The notes: generated by a model not told the origin, from the letters alone. 64,000 bases of DNA from Notospermus geniculatus (GCA_002633025.1 NMRB01001242.1:62001-126000), one strand, 5' to 3'; shown: positions 12,694-24,827, counted from the first letter of the stretch. Program-made: numbers and translations.

Positions 12694-13244
12694 CAAATCA
12701 TATTTTTCCTGGACTAATCAGTGTTCCCCGTACTTCTGTGTTTTTCTTATTGTTTCCCTCCTGACGGATTAAGCGGCAACTAACCCAACAATAACCATTC
12801 TAGGCCGCGTCTATTGTTGGGAAACACTGAGCTACAGAAACACTCACAGATGTTACACCTGTGACCCAGTCACACCAACAATTCGTAGGTGTGACCGCAA
12901 AAAAAACGTGGATTTTATGTAGGCCTAGTGTGACCAAGGCTTTTTTTACTCGACGTATAACGCTCGACCATCGAGTACATGCATGATTGGTGATAATTTT
13001 TCGATAAAACAGGCACAGCATTGTGTTTTCCTCGGAGGAAATTGGCTAGAACAAATTTTGCCATCTTTACACCTTTGATCGTCCACTTTCCGACCAATCC
13101 TGCTGACGTCCAGTGATTTATGAGGTCGAAGAATCCTCTTATTTCTGACTTAGCCGACAACATATTGGTCGTGATAATGTGTACAACAAACCTCCGCCCA
13201 GATTAATCTCCTTGAATGTGTAGGCTACCCTTTGCAGTGGACGA

Positions 13245-13318
13245 GCTGGCGTGGTGAAGTGGCTCGCAACGTTGACTGTTCCGTTCAGGACATGCTAGGA
13301 TCGAATTCTGCTGAATAT
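13245..13318 (+). repeat. tRNA-like Pol III head (SINE candidate)
   Basis: A-box-like TGGTGAAGTGG (13252-13262) and B-box-like GGATCGAATTC (13298-13308) are at tRNA-like spacing. The acceptor stem and clover-leaf do not fold cleanly, so it is a tRNA-derived repeat or relic rather than a functional tRNA gene. Confidence 0.45.
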
Positions 13319-13767
13319 ATCAGACTCTTTTGCATTGATAATCCCTGCCCTTTGGGTTCAGATAGCGTCTGTTTTTGTAGCTCGTCTGGCTTCCCAATCA
13401 TTCTTTGATTAAAGCAACGAAAAGAAGTCGAATTTGGTAGCAAAAATTAACATAATGCGCCATTGCAGGGTTGAAATTCATACCTCATGACAAATTTTAT
13501 CAACTTTCAATAACAGCTTGTCGATATTCCCTGTCGAAACGAGCTGCTCCAGGTCTAACCTCGTTCCTCCAATGACTTTTGTATTGAGGAAGGTTCGCTT
13601 GCAATTGGAATCATCGACCAGAAGCCAAGCCAGAGGGTGCCCATCGACCGATTCTGCCAGTGACAGGTGCTATTGGAAAATCCAAAGGGTTACTTTGCGC
13701 TTCGATGCACTGATCAGATGACTAGCGTCGAACATCATTGCCTCGAGCTACAGCAGAGTCGAGAAGC

Positions 13768-13846
13768 TATAAAAGGGGACCATGTCCCATAACACATCAA
13801 CAATCTCAACCCAGACACGCCTGACGGATCAGAAAGATCCGTTATG
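13768..13846 (+). promoter_or_regulatory. TATA-type core promoter candidate
   Basis: TATAAAAG (13768-13775) sits 25-30 bases upstream of a pyrimidine-flanked TCAACA (about 13797-13802) that could serve as an initiator. ATG follows at 13844 but opens a frame that soon enters a dispersed repeat. I see no recognisable gene downstream. Confidence 0.35.
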
Positions 13847-13885
13847 TCCGGCCCCACCGCATCGCAGACCTGTTGCTCGTTGAAT

Positions 13886-14215
13886 AATAATAATAAAACT
13901 TATTTATATAGCACCTCTATTAAAATGAATTGTCAGTGGCGCTTCACAATAAGTAAGAAGAGACAAATTAAAAATATTGCCTAAAAAGACGAGTTTTCAA
14001 ATTAGTTTTAAAAGCCGCAAAATATTGAATATTTCTTAAAAGGAGAGGCATGGCATTCCAGAGCCTCGGCGCACAGACCGTGAATGCCCTATCACCTGCA
14101 CGCCCTGCTCTTCAGGTGACGATGGAATTTGTAAACAAGAAACCAAGTTAAGGATAGGATGTTTTGCGCTTGATGCTAAGCTTTCCGCCGTCCAAGATGC
14201 TTTCGCAACAGGAAT
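13886..14215 (+). repeat. Dispersed repeat with AAACTTATTTATATAGC start
   Basis: AATAATAATAATAAAACTTA, TTATATAGCACC, GGCGCTTCACAAT and TGGCATTCCAGAGCC are in the order seen in a repeat type common in marine animals and fish. I know the pattern only generally and give no family name. Confidence 0.5.
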
Positions 14216-14730
14216 CATGTCTTTTTTCTTTTTTAAAACGCCTTGGTCTTGTGTGTAGACGCTCTACACCATTTCAGTCGATTTCTGGCAGGCACTACAA
14301 AATGAAGTGAAATTTGGCGTGAAATTTAGAGACCAGCTGCTGTGATTGGACGAGTTTCATTGAATTGTGCAAAAAAGAGATTTCTTCGAACCATTCATGT
14401 CTTTGTTCACTAATAAATAAATGCAACATCTGCGCCTTGATGCCCAGGTCTCCGTGTGGTTCGTCTATTAGATGCACCCTAGCTCAGGGAAAACAAAATT
14501 AGGTATAAACTCTACCCTATGTGACGTTATCCGATGTTAGCCCGGGGCCATCAGTAGATAACCGACTAATTAGGCTGCCAGGCTGTCGGTAGTCATTAGT
14601 AGCTTGACTCGTCATTGGCGTAAAAACACAGAGTTTTCTGTCCGCTGTAGGTGTTGCTGCAGTTGGTGTAAACCTATGCAATGATGGAGAAGGGAGAAAA
14701 TAGTTCTTACTGTGTTCTCAATGAGTCTTA

Positions 14731-14983
14731 AGCTAGGAATCCACTGCTGATTTTCAACCTGATTCTGCTTTGCGACTTGCTTTGCAACCTGCTACCTGCG
14801 ACTTGAATACGACCGCAAGGAACTGATACCGGTCGCCGACCTGAAATTAGTCACATTTCGGCAGTGGTGGAAATCACTTAGCTAGTCCACTACGGCGATC
14901 GAGTGCCCAGTTGCAACGCAACCCAGCTGCAAAGCGAGTCGCGAAGCAAAATCAGGTTGAAAATCACAGGTGGATTCCTCGCT
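14731..14983. repeat. Palindromic MITE, GGAATCCAC family, copy 2, TTA duplication
   Basis: The ends AGCTAGGAATCCACTGCTGA / GTGGATTCCTCGCT are inverted and flanked by TTA (14728-14730; 14984-14986). The arms hold TTTTCAACCTGATTCTGC and its inverted copy. The centre GGTCGCCGACCTGAAA is shared with the other copies. Confidence 0.88.
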
Positions 14984-14989
14984 TTAGAA

Positions 14990-16700
14990 AATATTCCGGT
15001 CGAAGAGGGGTGTGACACAGACGTACACCAATGCATTTGGTATACCGGTATTTTGTTTTTGTTTGTTTTTTACTTTTTTAGCGCGAGTGGGATAAAATTT
15101 TGCAAGCCACAGAGATAATTGGAAATTCTGAAAATCCAGGATTATGGTCCTCCTGCACCATCGGGGTGAATTGCCTTGTCTAATGGCATTTCATTGAAGA
15201 GAGGAGCATGCCAAATGTTCCGAAGCTCTTGATAGATGACTACGAGTGATAGACCCATGGTGGGCATGAATGGGAGCTATTCACCAGCCGTTTCCCTTTT
15301 ATCGGTGATCAAGAGATCAAGAAGGGATAAAGTTCATTTGGAAATTTAAACACGAATAACTCAATCACCAAAATGTGCTTATCCCATACGAGACGTTATC
15401 AACTTGAAATCATGATTGCGAGACATTTGAGAGAGTCCTTGTGGCCACGACTCGAACATGACCATCAGTTGTCTCTCAGAGAGTATGGCGTTCATTGCTG
15501 AAGTTCGCCGAGTTTCTTTTGATGAAGCCAATAATTATGAATCGGTGTCATTGCATTGTCTACTTATGACGTGTTTTTCTGTTTGTTGTGGTCTTTCATT
15601 CCTGACCTTTAGCAAATTCAATATTTCTATTTAACCATAACATTTGAAGTTGAATGTTTAATCGATCTTCTGCATCGAAATACAATATTATTTTGACTAG
15701 TAATGGTGTTTGGTTGGATAAATATTACATAAACAAAAACTGGCTAATTTCACTGAAGTTCGAATGATTTGAAACCATGCATCTGCTTTTTTGCACAAAA
15801 AACGTCGGGATGACGTAAACCTGGGAAAGCCTTGCAATAACAAATAAAACAGATAAAATTGACTTCCTATATGAATCATTGATGTCCTTTAGGAAATTCT
15901 GGAATGACGTCAAATTGGAAATTCCTGCTTTGACCCCATAACATTCAAAGGTGATAATCTATTACAGTATTGATCTCCGATAGAAGTTCCCAACTTACAT
16001 TATGACGATTAACTTAGTGTTGTCTGAGTAAAAAGCGTTAGTTTTTATCAAATAGTTTTCAAGATCAATATCGGAGTCCTCGTTTATGACGTCAGTGCGG
16101 GGAATACCGCTAGTGATTCATTGCCAAACGTAAACCTATAGGATTCCTATAAACAATGGCATGATTCAAATTAACTATAGCTAAAGAATGGATACTTTCC
16201 TATGAAGCCACCTTTATTATTCGTTCTTTTGATTGGAAGTTTTATGTTTGGTATAAACTCACTCAGAGGAAACAAAAATGGTTAGGCTTAGACGCACACT
16301 CTGGCTGGGAATGCCAGGAATGACGTCATGGTGGAAACACCTCGTTCATCCACGTGTAAAATTCGCCACTCGGCAATTTGTCAATTCTCGTGGGTTTCGG
16401 GATGCGTGAGGAATAAAAAAAGAAAGTTTGTCAGCGGATATAGACGTGATCACAGAGGCGATGGTGCCTCCTCGGATTTGGTTAGGCTGTGACATGTACT
16501 AGGACAGGTTCGGGTAATAAACAGATTCGGACAAGAGATAACATTATAAAACTGTCGAGAACCTTACGGCACTCAACTTGGCGCAGCCTTCAAGAAGCCA
16601 CTGTTTCCTCCATTGGTTACGCGGGTGAATTATTAGTTTGATATGTACAACTGAGATGTTTAAAATGATGATAAACAGGAAGTCAATTTCCAGAATCTTA
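14990..16700. other. No gene recognised
   Basis: AT-rich sequence with scattered GACGTCA words and no clear ORF or repeat structure. Confidence 0.4.
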
Positions 16701-16705
16701 GCATG

Positions 16706-16735
16706 TTTTCGACCCCAACCGGGGTCTTCTTCAGG
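16706..16735 (-). repeat. Conserved hairpin motif CCTGAAGAAGACCCC...GGGGTCGAAAA
   Basis: Read on the - strand this is CCTGAAGAAGACCCC, loop GGTT, then GGGGTCGAAAA. The same pattern occurs twice in the hairpin at 39736-39959. Such CCTGAAGAAG...GAAA hairpins are common near the ends of Penelope-like and other retroelements. Confidence 0.5.
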
Positions 16736-16739
16736 CTGG

Positions 16740-18050
16740 CATTCTTGTGTGTCAATTTTTGGACTCTCTCTTTCTTGGGATGTTTAAAATGCATGCATTG
16801 GTGCAAGAATGATCAAACCATTGTTTGATGCCTTTATATTATGCTACACGAGACGAATTTCATTGAGTGCCCAAATTCGGCGGGAAGAAAAATCATCTTT
16901 AACGAGAATCCAATGTGGCATAACGTTCCTGTTCAACGTAGTCAAACATAAAAACATAGCTATTGAGTCTTTATCAATGTTTATTGAGTTGACTATCGAA
17001 AAATCTTCAATCGATAATCCGTATTGTTCGTCCTGAATCATTCTAGTGGCTTCCGCGATACTTATATAACACACGATAGATACTGCCACAACAAAACATT
17101 TATAAAAGATAAAAACAGTACAATAACGTTTGTATTCCTTTATCACGTCACACCTCCCACCCAATGCACCCTGCATTGCTACTCGACGCCAGATAGAACA
17201 TTTTCCAATAAACCGATACTCACTGGTTCAATTTAGATACGAGGCGCTTTGAATCACTACTGATCAAAATAACGCCGATATTAGTTCAAAAGCCTTTGAA
17301 AAATTTATTGAAGTCTCCTGAAAATCGAAAATCAAAGCATTCACTCTGACATCAAATGGTAATCATCCTGAAACGGCCATAGCACATACCTTTTTTGTTC
17401 AGGAACTTTAAAGGCTAGGTCAACAGTTGTGTTCGAAATATCATAGAAACATAAAATATATTAATTACAAGTCTAATAGCAACATAGAAAAGGCCCTGGT
17501 CTATAATGGTTATCAGGTCTCTGTGAACCGCAAAAACTATGTATACACAGGCTTTAGAGTACGGTAGGCCTACCCACAATGCATCACACACGTCACTCTG
17601 CTCGGGCGCAGAAGTTACTTCGCAATCACGCCGAAAATGACCGAAAACTTACCTCGAAATAAATGAGTAAAAGCGTACACAAAAACAAAAATAATATGTC
17701 GGTATCACAGTTAGTAACAAAAATAAAGTTTCTTGACCTCACATGAGTTAAACGGTGAAATAAAACTCAAAATGGCGTTTAAACAGATATTTTAGTTGGT
17801 TTCTGAACGCGATTTCCAGGAGTGAGTTTGGTTCCACCGGTGAATTTGGTTATTTTCAACGTGAAAAGGACGTAAACGAAATCTCCTATGCATGTACGGA
17901 GATAATTTCAGGGTGCGGTCAACCAAATACATACAATGTTACAAAATATACCAAACTCAGAAAACGAGGTGCGATGATACATATTGCGCTTGCGCGTACT
18001 TGATATTTCGTGTTACGATGATGACGTTCAACTACAATTGCGGTTCGTAA
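16740..18050. other. No gene recognised
   Basis: Frames of 60-110 codons overlap on both strands around 16810-17240 with no family match. The rest is AT-rich. Confidence 0.4.
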
Positions 18051-18417
18051 AGACCAAGGGCCATATGCATAAAACTACTTAAGTATGAAAATCCCAAGGG
18101 ATTCCCTCAAACCACCACTAAAGTGGAAATCTTAACTTAAGGGAGATGCAGAAAGCTACTTTGGAATAGTGAAAGCCTCAAAATCACCCTTAACTCTAAG
18201 TGTGGTGACAGTTCCCTTAACTGACTCCTTAACTTCACAGTTGTGGCACGCACAGGTTGGAATATGCTATCCATGCTGTTTTTTAATGCATGCTAGTCAA
18301 ATAGGCCCAGGAAATTATGTGCTAGGCTAGGGTGGGATAATATATAACTGTGCCAAGGATTTTGATTTGACAGACCACCTATCCTCTCTCTGTTCTACCA
18401 ATTTGGTAACCTCTTTT

Positions 18418-19027
18418 TAGCCCGCTTGGCCCATAGGCCAAAAGGGCTTATGCTGTGCTTGGCGCCTTTACTGGTGGTCTGTCGTGCGTGCGTTAGTGCG
18501 TGCGTGCGTGCGTGCGTGTGTCGGTAAACTTTTCCCTTGTCAGATGGATAGCGCCTTCAGTTTTTGATGGATCATTTTCATATTGCATATGGGTGTGTAT
18601 GACCACAAAATCTAGGTCAAGTTCGATTTTGGGTGTGATGCGATTCCTACTTTGGCCAGTAGGGGGCGTTTTGTGAAAATTCAAAGGCCTGTATTTTGCG
18701 AATGGCTTGAGCTATCACGATGAAACTTTGTACGTATGTACCTCTAGTTTGTGGTGACTTGCACACGAAGTTTCGGTGCAATCTGATTCTTCACTTTACC
18801 ACTAGGGGGCCAAAACGAAAATATCAAATTTTTCCTTGTCAGATGGATATCGCCTTCAGTTTTTGAAGGATCATTTTCATATTGCATAAAGGTGTGTATG
18901 ACCAAAAAATCTAGGTCAAGTTCGATTTTAGGTGCGATGCGATTCCTACTTTGGCCAGTAGGGGGCGTTTTGTGAAAAACTTAAAAGGGCTATATTTTGA
19001 TAATCGTTTGAGCTATTGTATTATGTA
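18418..19027 (+). repeat. Modular repeat, TTTAGCCCGCTTGGCC family, copy 1
   Basis: It aligns in order to 62172-62775 (AAAAGGGCTTATGCTGTGCT, GGATAGCGCCTTCAGTTTTT, TAGGGGGCGTTTTGTG). Two internal sub-copies of the GGATA.CGCCTTCAG module lie about 300 bases apart. GCGTGCGTGCGTG simple repeat at 18484-18520. The copy ends abruptly where the tRNA-like unit begins. Confidence 0.85.
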
Positions 19028-19029
19028 TC

Positions 19030-19226
19030 TTTGTAGCCCTATCACTTGGATGCTTTATAACCCTTTTTGACTGGCTACTGTCCACCTGTGTGGGGTCTTT
19101 TACTTGCCCTTCCCTTAATTGGTTCACAACCGTTTTTCATGCATGTCCTGGCTGGGGATCGAACCTACACACTGACCCTGTTAGGACTGAAAGTCAAGCG
19201 TGTTAGACCACTCGACCACTCGAGAA
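19030..19226 (-). repeat. tRNA-derived SINE candidate
   Basis: On the - strand an A box TGGTCGAGTGG (19208-19218) is followed by a B box GGTTCGATCCC (19155-19165), resembling a serine/leucine-type tRNA head. An unrelated tail of about 110 bases follows. The D-arm and T-arm regions are good; the anticodon stem is imperfect. Confidence 0.55.
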
Positions 19227-19680
19227 CTGTATAAAGTCATGCTTTAATAAACTTGGCAAACACCATCCAACTTGCCTGCAAGGGAATGAAACCCGTGTTG
19301 ACAGGCAAAATATTTAGTACACAATACTACGAAGTCCCTTTCACCGACCAGGCCAATGTACATGTACATGTAAGCGCGAGGCCCTAAACATGGTTTCTGC
19401 TTGCTCTTGACTGGCGTCTAGCACGACTCATTTTGGCAACAATACTTTCACCATCGAACATCGAAAATCGAGCGTCAAATGCCCTCATGGGAACTTATTT
19501 TTCATCATCTATATGTGCGTAAAATGCATTCATGTCATTTTCGCTTTACTTATAATTCCAAAGGGGAACGTACCAACAACTCAAGAAGGCGTGTAACATA
19601 TAAATCTACAACATATTTTACAAAGGCGCAAGCGATCTCTAACTGACATCCTGGGATTACCGAATCTGTGAAAAAATATT

Positions 19681-19720
19681 AGTCCTGTAAAATGACAGGA
19701 AGTCCTGTAAAATGACAGGA
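19681..19720 (+). repeat. Perfect 20-base tandem duplication
   Basis: AGTCCTGTAAAATGACAGGA occurs twice, head to tail. The unit contains TCCTGT...ACAGGA, an inverted repeat. Nearby sequence to 19945 has related CTGTAAAAT words. Confidence 0.9.
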
Positions 19721-20012
19721 AGTGCAGTATATCAAAAGTACAGCCCGTAAATTTATGGTTAAAATTAAGAAGCTACCGTTAAACTACAGAAGGTCCGTCA
19801 TTTTACAAAAGTACTTGTCAATATATCACGACACCCGTTATTCAACAGAAATATCTGTTTAACAAGAGATTTTTTGGAGTATTTATGAATTACAGCACGA
19901 TTCTGTAAAATATTTTCTGTAAAATCTTCTGTTTTTTCTAACAGTGTANAATCCTTAGACTTTAAGGGTAAGTTTTACACTTAACTTAAGGAAGTTTTAT
20001 GCATATGGCCCC

Positions 20013-20133
20013 TGGGCCCATATTCATAAAACCTTGCTAGCTTAGTTGGTTGCTAGTTGTGTGCATAGGCCTGTACAAACTAGGCACTTTAGCAGGCAAC
20101 TAGGCCTAACAAGGTTTTATGAATATGGGCCCA
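20013..20133. repeat. MITE with TGGGCCCATATTCATAAAAC ends, 121 bases
   Basis: Perfect inverted ends TGGGCCCATATTCATAAAAC plus CTTG. It starts directly where the right end of the 18058-20012 element stops, and its ends are related to that element's ends. Confidence 0.85.
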
Positions 20134-20139
20134 GACGTT

Positions 20140-21530
20140 TTGATAGGTCAGTTATGACACCCACTTCCTCACACCCTTGGATTATTGCGTGGAAATTGAC
20201 AGAGGCAGGCACGAAACCAGGCATCTTGACTGGAAACCATGATGCCTGGTGTAATTTCATAATATTCTGGTGCAGCTGCTTTGGGTTTCTTGCAATACCC
20301 TGAATACTTATTTGACCGCAAAATCACTCCAGACCTGTAAAAGGTAATGTACACCATACACTTTCGTTTGATTAAGGGACAACCTACTTCCAACATTCAG
20401 ATCATTCATTTAGTTCCTTCTCGCTGATAAAATTGGACGACGAAAAAAAACATCGACCTATTATTCAAAAATATGATGCCTGTTATCGATGGATATTGAA
20501 GAACAATGAAATTCCATTGGAACACCTACACCGACTCCATAAGAGGTATTGAGATCTGTATCATCATTACATGTATGCTATGGCGTCATTCGTTGAGATT
20601 GTTTATAAGAGGAAGTAAACCTCGCCAGCGGCGAGGGTGGCAGTATCATGATGATCCATGGTATCGTAACAGACTTCCATCTCTGAGGTAGACTGTGCAA
20701 AAGATAGATTTTCCCAATCACCTCGTCGGTGACTCGACGTGGATGGGGTAGTATATCTACCACTGAAAATATTGAGAGCATCAGGAATTGCCCGACCTCA
20801 CCTCCATCGCCAATATATTAAATAAAGACACGAATAATTCCTTTGGTTGGACTAGGAATATAGAAGCATTGCCTCACTTTGATGTGACGGTCGATGACTC
20901 GTGGAAAGACTAGTCGCCTACTGCACAGGAAGCCTTTGAGGAAGCCTCGAAGGAACGCTTGTGGCAAGCAAGTTGTGTTAATGAGAACCAACTGATGTCG
21001 AACCGAGGGTCGGTGACGGCGCCATCGATGCACTTTGAGGGAGTAGTGGAATCGATATATTTTGTAAAGAGGCAAAAAATGAATTAGCCAAGAGTGAAGA
21101 GTGATCATGTACTGTATTCTGTGATCGTCCAATCAATCGTGTGAGCATTGACGTTACTCTGAAACTCGGATGTCTCTCGAGGAATATCATTCACAAAGGA
21201 GACCTTGTGAATTGCCAATATGTTGGTACTGCGATAGGTGTAGAAAAGACAGCAGTCAACTCAAATGGGCACAAAATGTGCAGCAGTAAAAGACAGTACA
21301 CAGATGGTACAGCACTCAAATGGGCAATTCCGACAATGAAATGTAATAAAATTGATGGAACTTGGTATACGAAAAGTCACAAATATCAAAAAAGATGGTA
21401 TTTCCCATGGCTGTACTAGGCACTCATAATGAACCGGTCTTATTTCCATGAAATTAGAGTAAGTTGTTCCATTGTACCCATGGGTAAATTCCTTGTCCAC
21501 GTTTTTAGCCCATTTCCCACGTGTTCATAT
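20140..21530. other. No gene recognised
   Basis: Overlapping frames on both strands (for example 20818-21132 and 21141-21419) show no conserved motif. Confidence 0.4.
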
Positions 21531-21700
21531 ATGTCGCGTTCGGAAAGCTTCCCCGAGGAAATTTCTTCCCAGAGCTTCGGGGAATGTGAGCATGCCCAGT
21601 GAAGGCGAATTTCCGGGCGATATTTGAGCTTCCTCGGGGAAAGGTACTACTCGGGTTGCAGTCGTGAAATATTCCACGTACAGCCAATCAGCATGCCGGT

Positions 21701-21826
21701 GTCATAGAATGATATGCCCCCCGATGTAGGATGCCCGCAGGGCATCTTATATCGGCCTTCGGCCGATACTATTGTTATGGGATGCCCGTAGGGCATCCCA
21801 TATCGGGGGGCATGACATTCTATGAC
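21701..21826. repeat. Palindrome within the left arm (GTCATAGAAT.ATGCCCC)
   Basis: GTCATAGAATGATATGCCCC is inverted as GGGGGCATGACATTCTATGAC. The centre carries two further hairpins, GATGCCCGCAGGGCATC-like and CGGCCTTCGGCCG. The sequence would form a strong extended hairpin. Confidence 0.85.
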
Positions 21827-21954
21827 AACTATCACGTCCTGAGATGCCCCCGTCTGGGAAATGTCCGCATGTCATATTTCAAAGGTGTATAATAATAGGC
21901 CTGTGCACTGTGCGCTAGGCTTTCGTCGCTTTTCACCATGAGAAAACTGTGGTC

Positions 21955-22050
21955 GGCCAGTTCGCCTCGTTGGCGCAGTTGGCTAATGCACTTGTTTCTT
22001 CTCTTTCAGACACTCACAGACTCTAGGTATAGTGGATCTAATCTGCGTTG
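21955..22050 (+). repeat. tRNA-like head in left inverted arm
   Basis: A box TGGCGCAGTTGG (21971-21982) and B-box-like GGATCTAATCT (22034-22044) are separated by a long pyrimidine-rich stretch. The mirrored copy lies at 23410-23545. Confidence 0.45.
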
Positions 22051-22399
22051 GGGCGTTGCATTTATTTCATTCTTTGTTTGTTTGCAGGCTACCATATGCA
22101 TACTTATACTAATAAAGTACCCTTTCATTTACATGTATTATGTACATTAAACTTTCATGAAAAAAAAATCGACGGCGAGAGCTTTTTGGCGGTCGATCGG
22201 GGATGAATGTTTTTTTCCACTCAAACCACTGCTCCGCCCTGGAATTTTTCTTTGGGTATTTCGGAAAACCTGTATTAATGTGGTGTTATAATGTATATAA
22301 TGTATGTAATGTACATTTAATGTGTATAGCCCTATTGGAACTTGAGCTTGTACAGGCCTACTATAGGCCTATACGTCATTTACTGGGCCTATTTTCTCA

Positions 22400-22560
22400 T
22401 ACTAACCCTAATCAGCGTCCTAACCCTAACCCCTACCCCTACCCCTATCCAAGCCCTAACCCTAACTCTACACGAGCCCTAACCCCTACCCCCTGATCCT
22501 AACCCCCTGCTGGGGGGGGGGACTAACCCTACGAATAACACCCCACTGCTACTCAATAAC
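22400..22560 (+). repeat. Degenerate telomere-like CCCTAA/CCCCTA array
   Basis: Blocks CCTAACCCTAACCCC, CCCCTACCCCTACCCCTA and CCCTAACCCTAACTC drift in unit, followed by a G run. These are interstitial telomere-like repeats of the TTAGGG type (C-rich strand on +). Confidence 0.75.
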
Positions 22561-23409
22561 CCTATAATTAACCCCTTATAAGGAGGCCTACATGGAAGCG
22601 AAAAATCTGTATTTTATTCTGTAACGACAATAAACAAATTATGCCATATTTGGGAAACATGATTACGTCACCAACTGGGAACCCCAATGACGTGCTTGAC
22701 CTCATTATGCACACCATGTGGATATCTAAAGATAGACTCATGATGTAAACAACGTCATATTGACATCTGATTGGGTGAAAAATACAAACTGTATACCAAC
22801 TATCCTGCGAAAAAAATTCGCATCCAGCCCTCGTTATTGTTCTGGTGTGGTCAACAGCGTCATGAACGGCAATTTCACCTTCTTCATTTCACACAAATAA
22901 CCAATATGATGCAAAGTAGGCATTGGCGAATTTCGGGCGCTGCTCCGTAATCACCCCTACAATTACATTCAATGATGGTATCACACGAATTGCCCAGGTC
23001 TACTCTCGACCCCACCTGAAAAATATGGCAAAATGTTGTAAAACACGAATTTGAGAGGAAATATAAATAGAGCGCCTTTTTGGATCACCCTGTAATATCA
23101 ATTTGAACTAAAATACTACTGCAGTGATAATAAATTGCTATTTCGGTGTTGTTTTTAATGGACTACATAGAAGGAAAGTCGGCATTTCCTTTCAATGGAA
23201 TTTAAAAACCTTTCTGTGACCAGTTGCCCCTGTGACCCCTTAATCACCCGATAATTGCTCGCGGGCGAGGAACAAGAAATGAATACTGTATAAAAAAAAG
23301 AAAACAATACATTTTAATTGCTGCATATTTCAAAATGATGGACAGATATATCACACTGAAATCATTTTAGGAAGGTACTTTTAGTAAGTATGCACATGCT
23401 ATACACAAA

Positions 23410-23545
23410 CAACTGGAATAACACCCCAACGCAGATTCGATCCACTATACCTAGAGTTTGTGAGAGTGTGAAAGAGAAGAAACAAGTGCATTAGCCAACT
23501 GCGCCAACGAGGCGAACTGGCCGACCACACTTTTCGTACGGTGAA
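23410..23545 (-). repeat. tRNA-like head in right inverted arm
   Basis: On the - strand, A box TGGCGCAGTTGG (23495-23506) and B box GGATCGAATCT (23433-23443). This copy keeps the canonical TCGAAT where the left copy has changed it. Confidence 0.5.
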
Positions 23546-23965
23546 AAGCGACGAAAGCTTAAAGTGCACAATGCACAGGCCTATTATTATCATACGCTTG
23601 AAATATGGCATAGGGGCATTTCCTTTCAACAGAATTTAAAAATCTGTCCGTAACCAGTTGCCCCTGGGAGGCATTTCATATCATGACTTAGTAAAATGAG
23701 ATGCCCCCGAGGGCATCTCATCACAGGAAAAATCCGATATTAGATGCCCGGTGGGACATCAAATGGTGGGGCCATTAGATTCTATGACACCGGCCTGGAA
23801 AGAAAACGAAATGCATGCCGGTAGTTTCCCCAAGTCAGCGACTCGGCGAGTCGCTCACTTCGGCCAGGCTCGAGGAAGCCTTGGCAGCCTGCCAAATACC
23901 TTTCCGAACGCTCTCCCGCTTCCCGGAGCCTCCACGGGGAAGCTTTCCGAACACGCTAATAATAT

Positions 23966-24827
23966 GCATCTGGTATAAAGAACCCATCGACGTTTCGTGG
24001 TGATAAACGCTATGGCTCCGAGGACCCAAACATGCCAAAGTAGAACCCGTTGCGCTGGAATAATTTTGGTAGCAGGTCCGTCTTGCTCGCAGTGAGCTTG
24101 CTGTATCCATGTTAGTTCCCTATTCTGTGGGTGTTGCACCCACGATACAGGATTTTTTACAGTGTTACTACTTCCCTTTCATGGCCTCTTCAAGAATACT
24201 AGTAGCCTATCTATGGCTGTGTCCTGTAATAGTTCTATATGGTGAATATTAAAGGTTTTTGAGGCGATAGCGAGATCTAAATATTTCATGAGGTCGCCTT
24301 CCATTACCTCATGAATGTTAGATAACGATTCCAGGCTTCCGGGCAACAGATGTTTTTCGTGGTAGTTTTCTCAATGCTCCCACAATGATTTACCGTACAG
24401 TGTGATCAACGAAAAACTATAAGAATGATATTCGTGGCTCCTCCGGTCGTCTGTGCTTTCTACCTAGTTAAAATTGACGCAGGAACGCCCCTTTACCCCT
24501 ATATTTACAGTTTAAACCACTGGAAAGCGCTTCATCAGAAACCTGCATCCGCCGCTCGCGTTGCGTGTACCATGGCTATAGATCTACATGTAATCCTTTT
24601 AAATTGCCTCACTGACAGCGGGGCAACTCATGCGTACACTATATACGGGAGGTCATAAATATGACTTATTCTGCTTTGTGTTTTTTCCTCATTTATAAGT
24701 TCCGCAAGGCTAGATTTCAGTCATCTCCAACTTTGTACTTTACTGATGATGATGTTGGTGTGTGCATTCGTTTTTGGCACACTGGGTTTCTCTGAACTAG
24801 GCCGACGAAATGTGAAAGTCCATTTTT
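23966..24827. other. No gene recognised
   Basis: Short overlapping frames only. Confidence 0.4.

Larger units (their letters stand above)
18058..20012. repeat. Composite element bounded by GGGCCATATGCATAAAACT inverted repeats
   Basis: GGGCCATATGCATAAAACT at 18058 is matched inverted at about 19992-20012. Subterminal CTTAAG-rich stretches are also inverted (ACTTAAG, CCCTTAA, TTAAGGG). The interior holds a modular CCCGCTTGG repeat, a tRNA-like head and a perfect 20-base duplication, so it is either a long element that captured others or two ends flanking later insertions. Confidence 0.6.
21532..23965. repeat. Large 2.4-kb element with imperfect ~500-base inverted arms
   Basis: GTTCGGAAAGCTTCCCCG near 21540 is inverted near 23930-23955. 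The arms continue in mirrored order: CGGTGTCATAGAAT, the GGCCTGTGCA / TGCACAGGCC segment, GCTTTTCACC..GAAAA, CTGGTCGGCC-like words, TTGGCGCAGTTGGCTAATGC and CTCTAGGTATAGTGGAT. The loop (about 22060-23405) contains TTAGGG-like repeats and no ORF with recognisable motifs. No transposase was seen. Confidence 0.8.

Noticed and set aside
19140-19226. Functional tRNA gene on the - strand
   Set aside because: Box A and box B are good, but the anticodon stem does not pair over five bases and a SINE-like tail follows.
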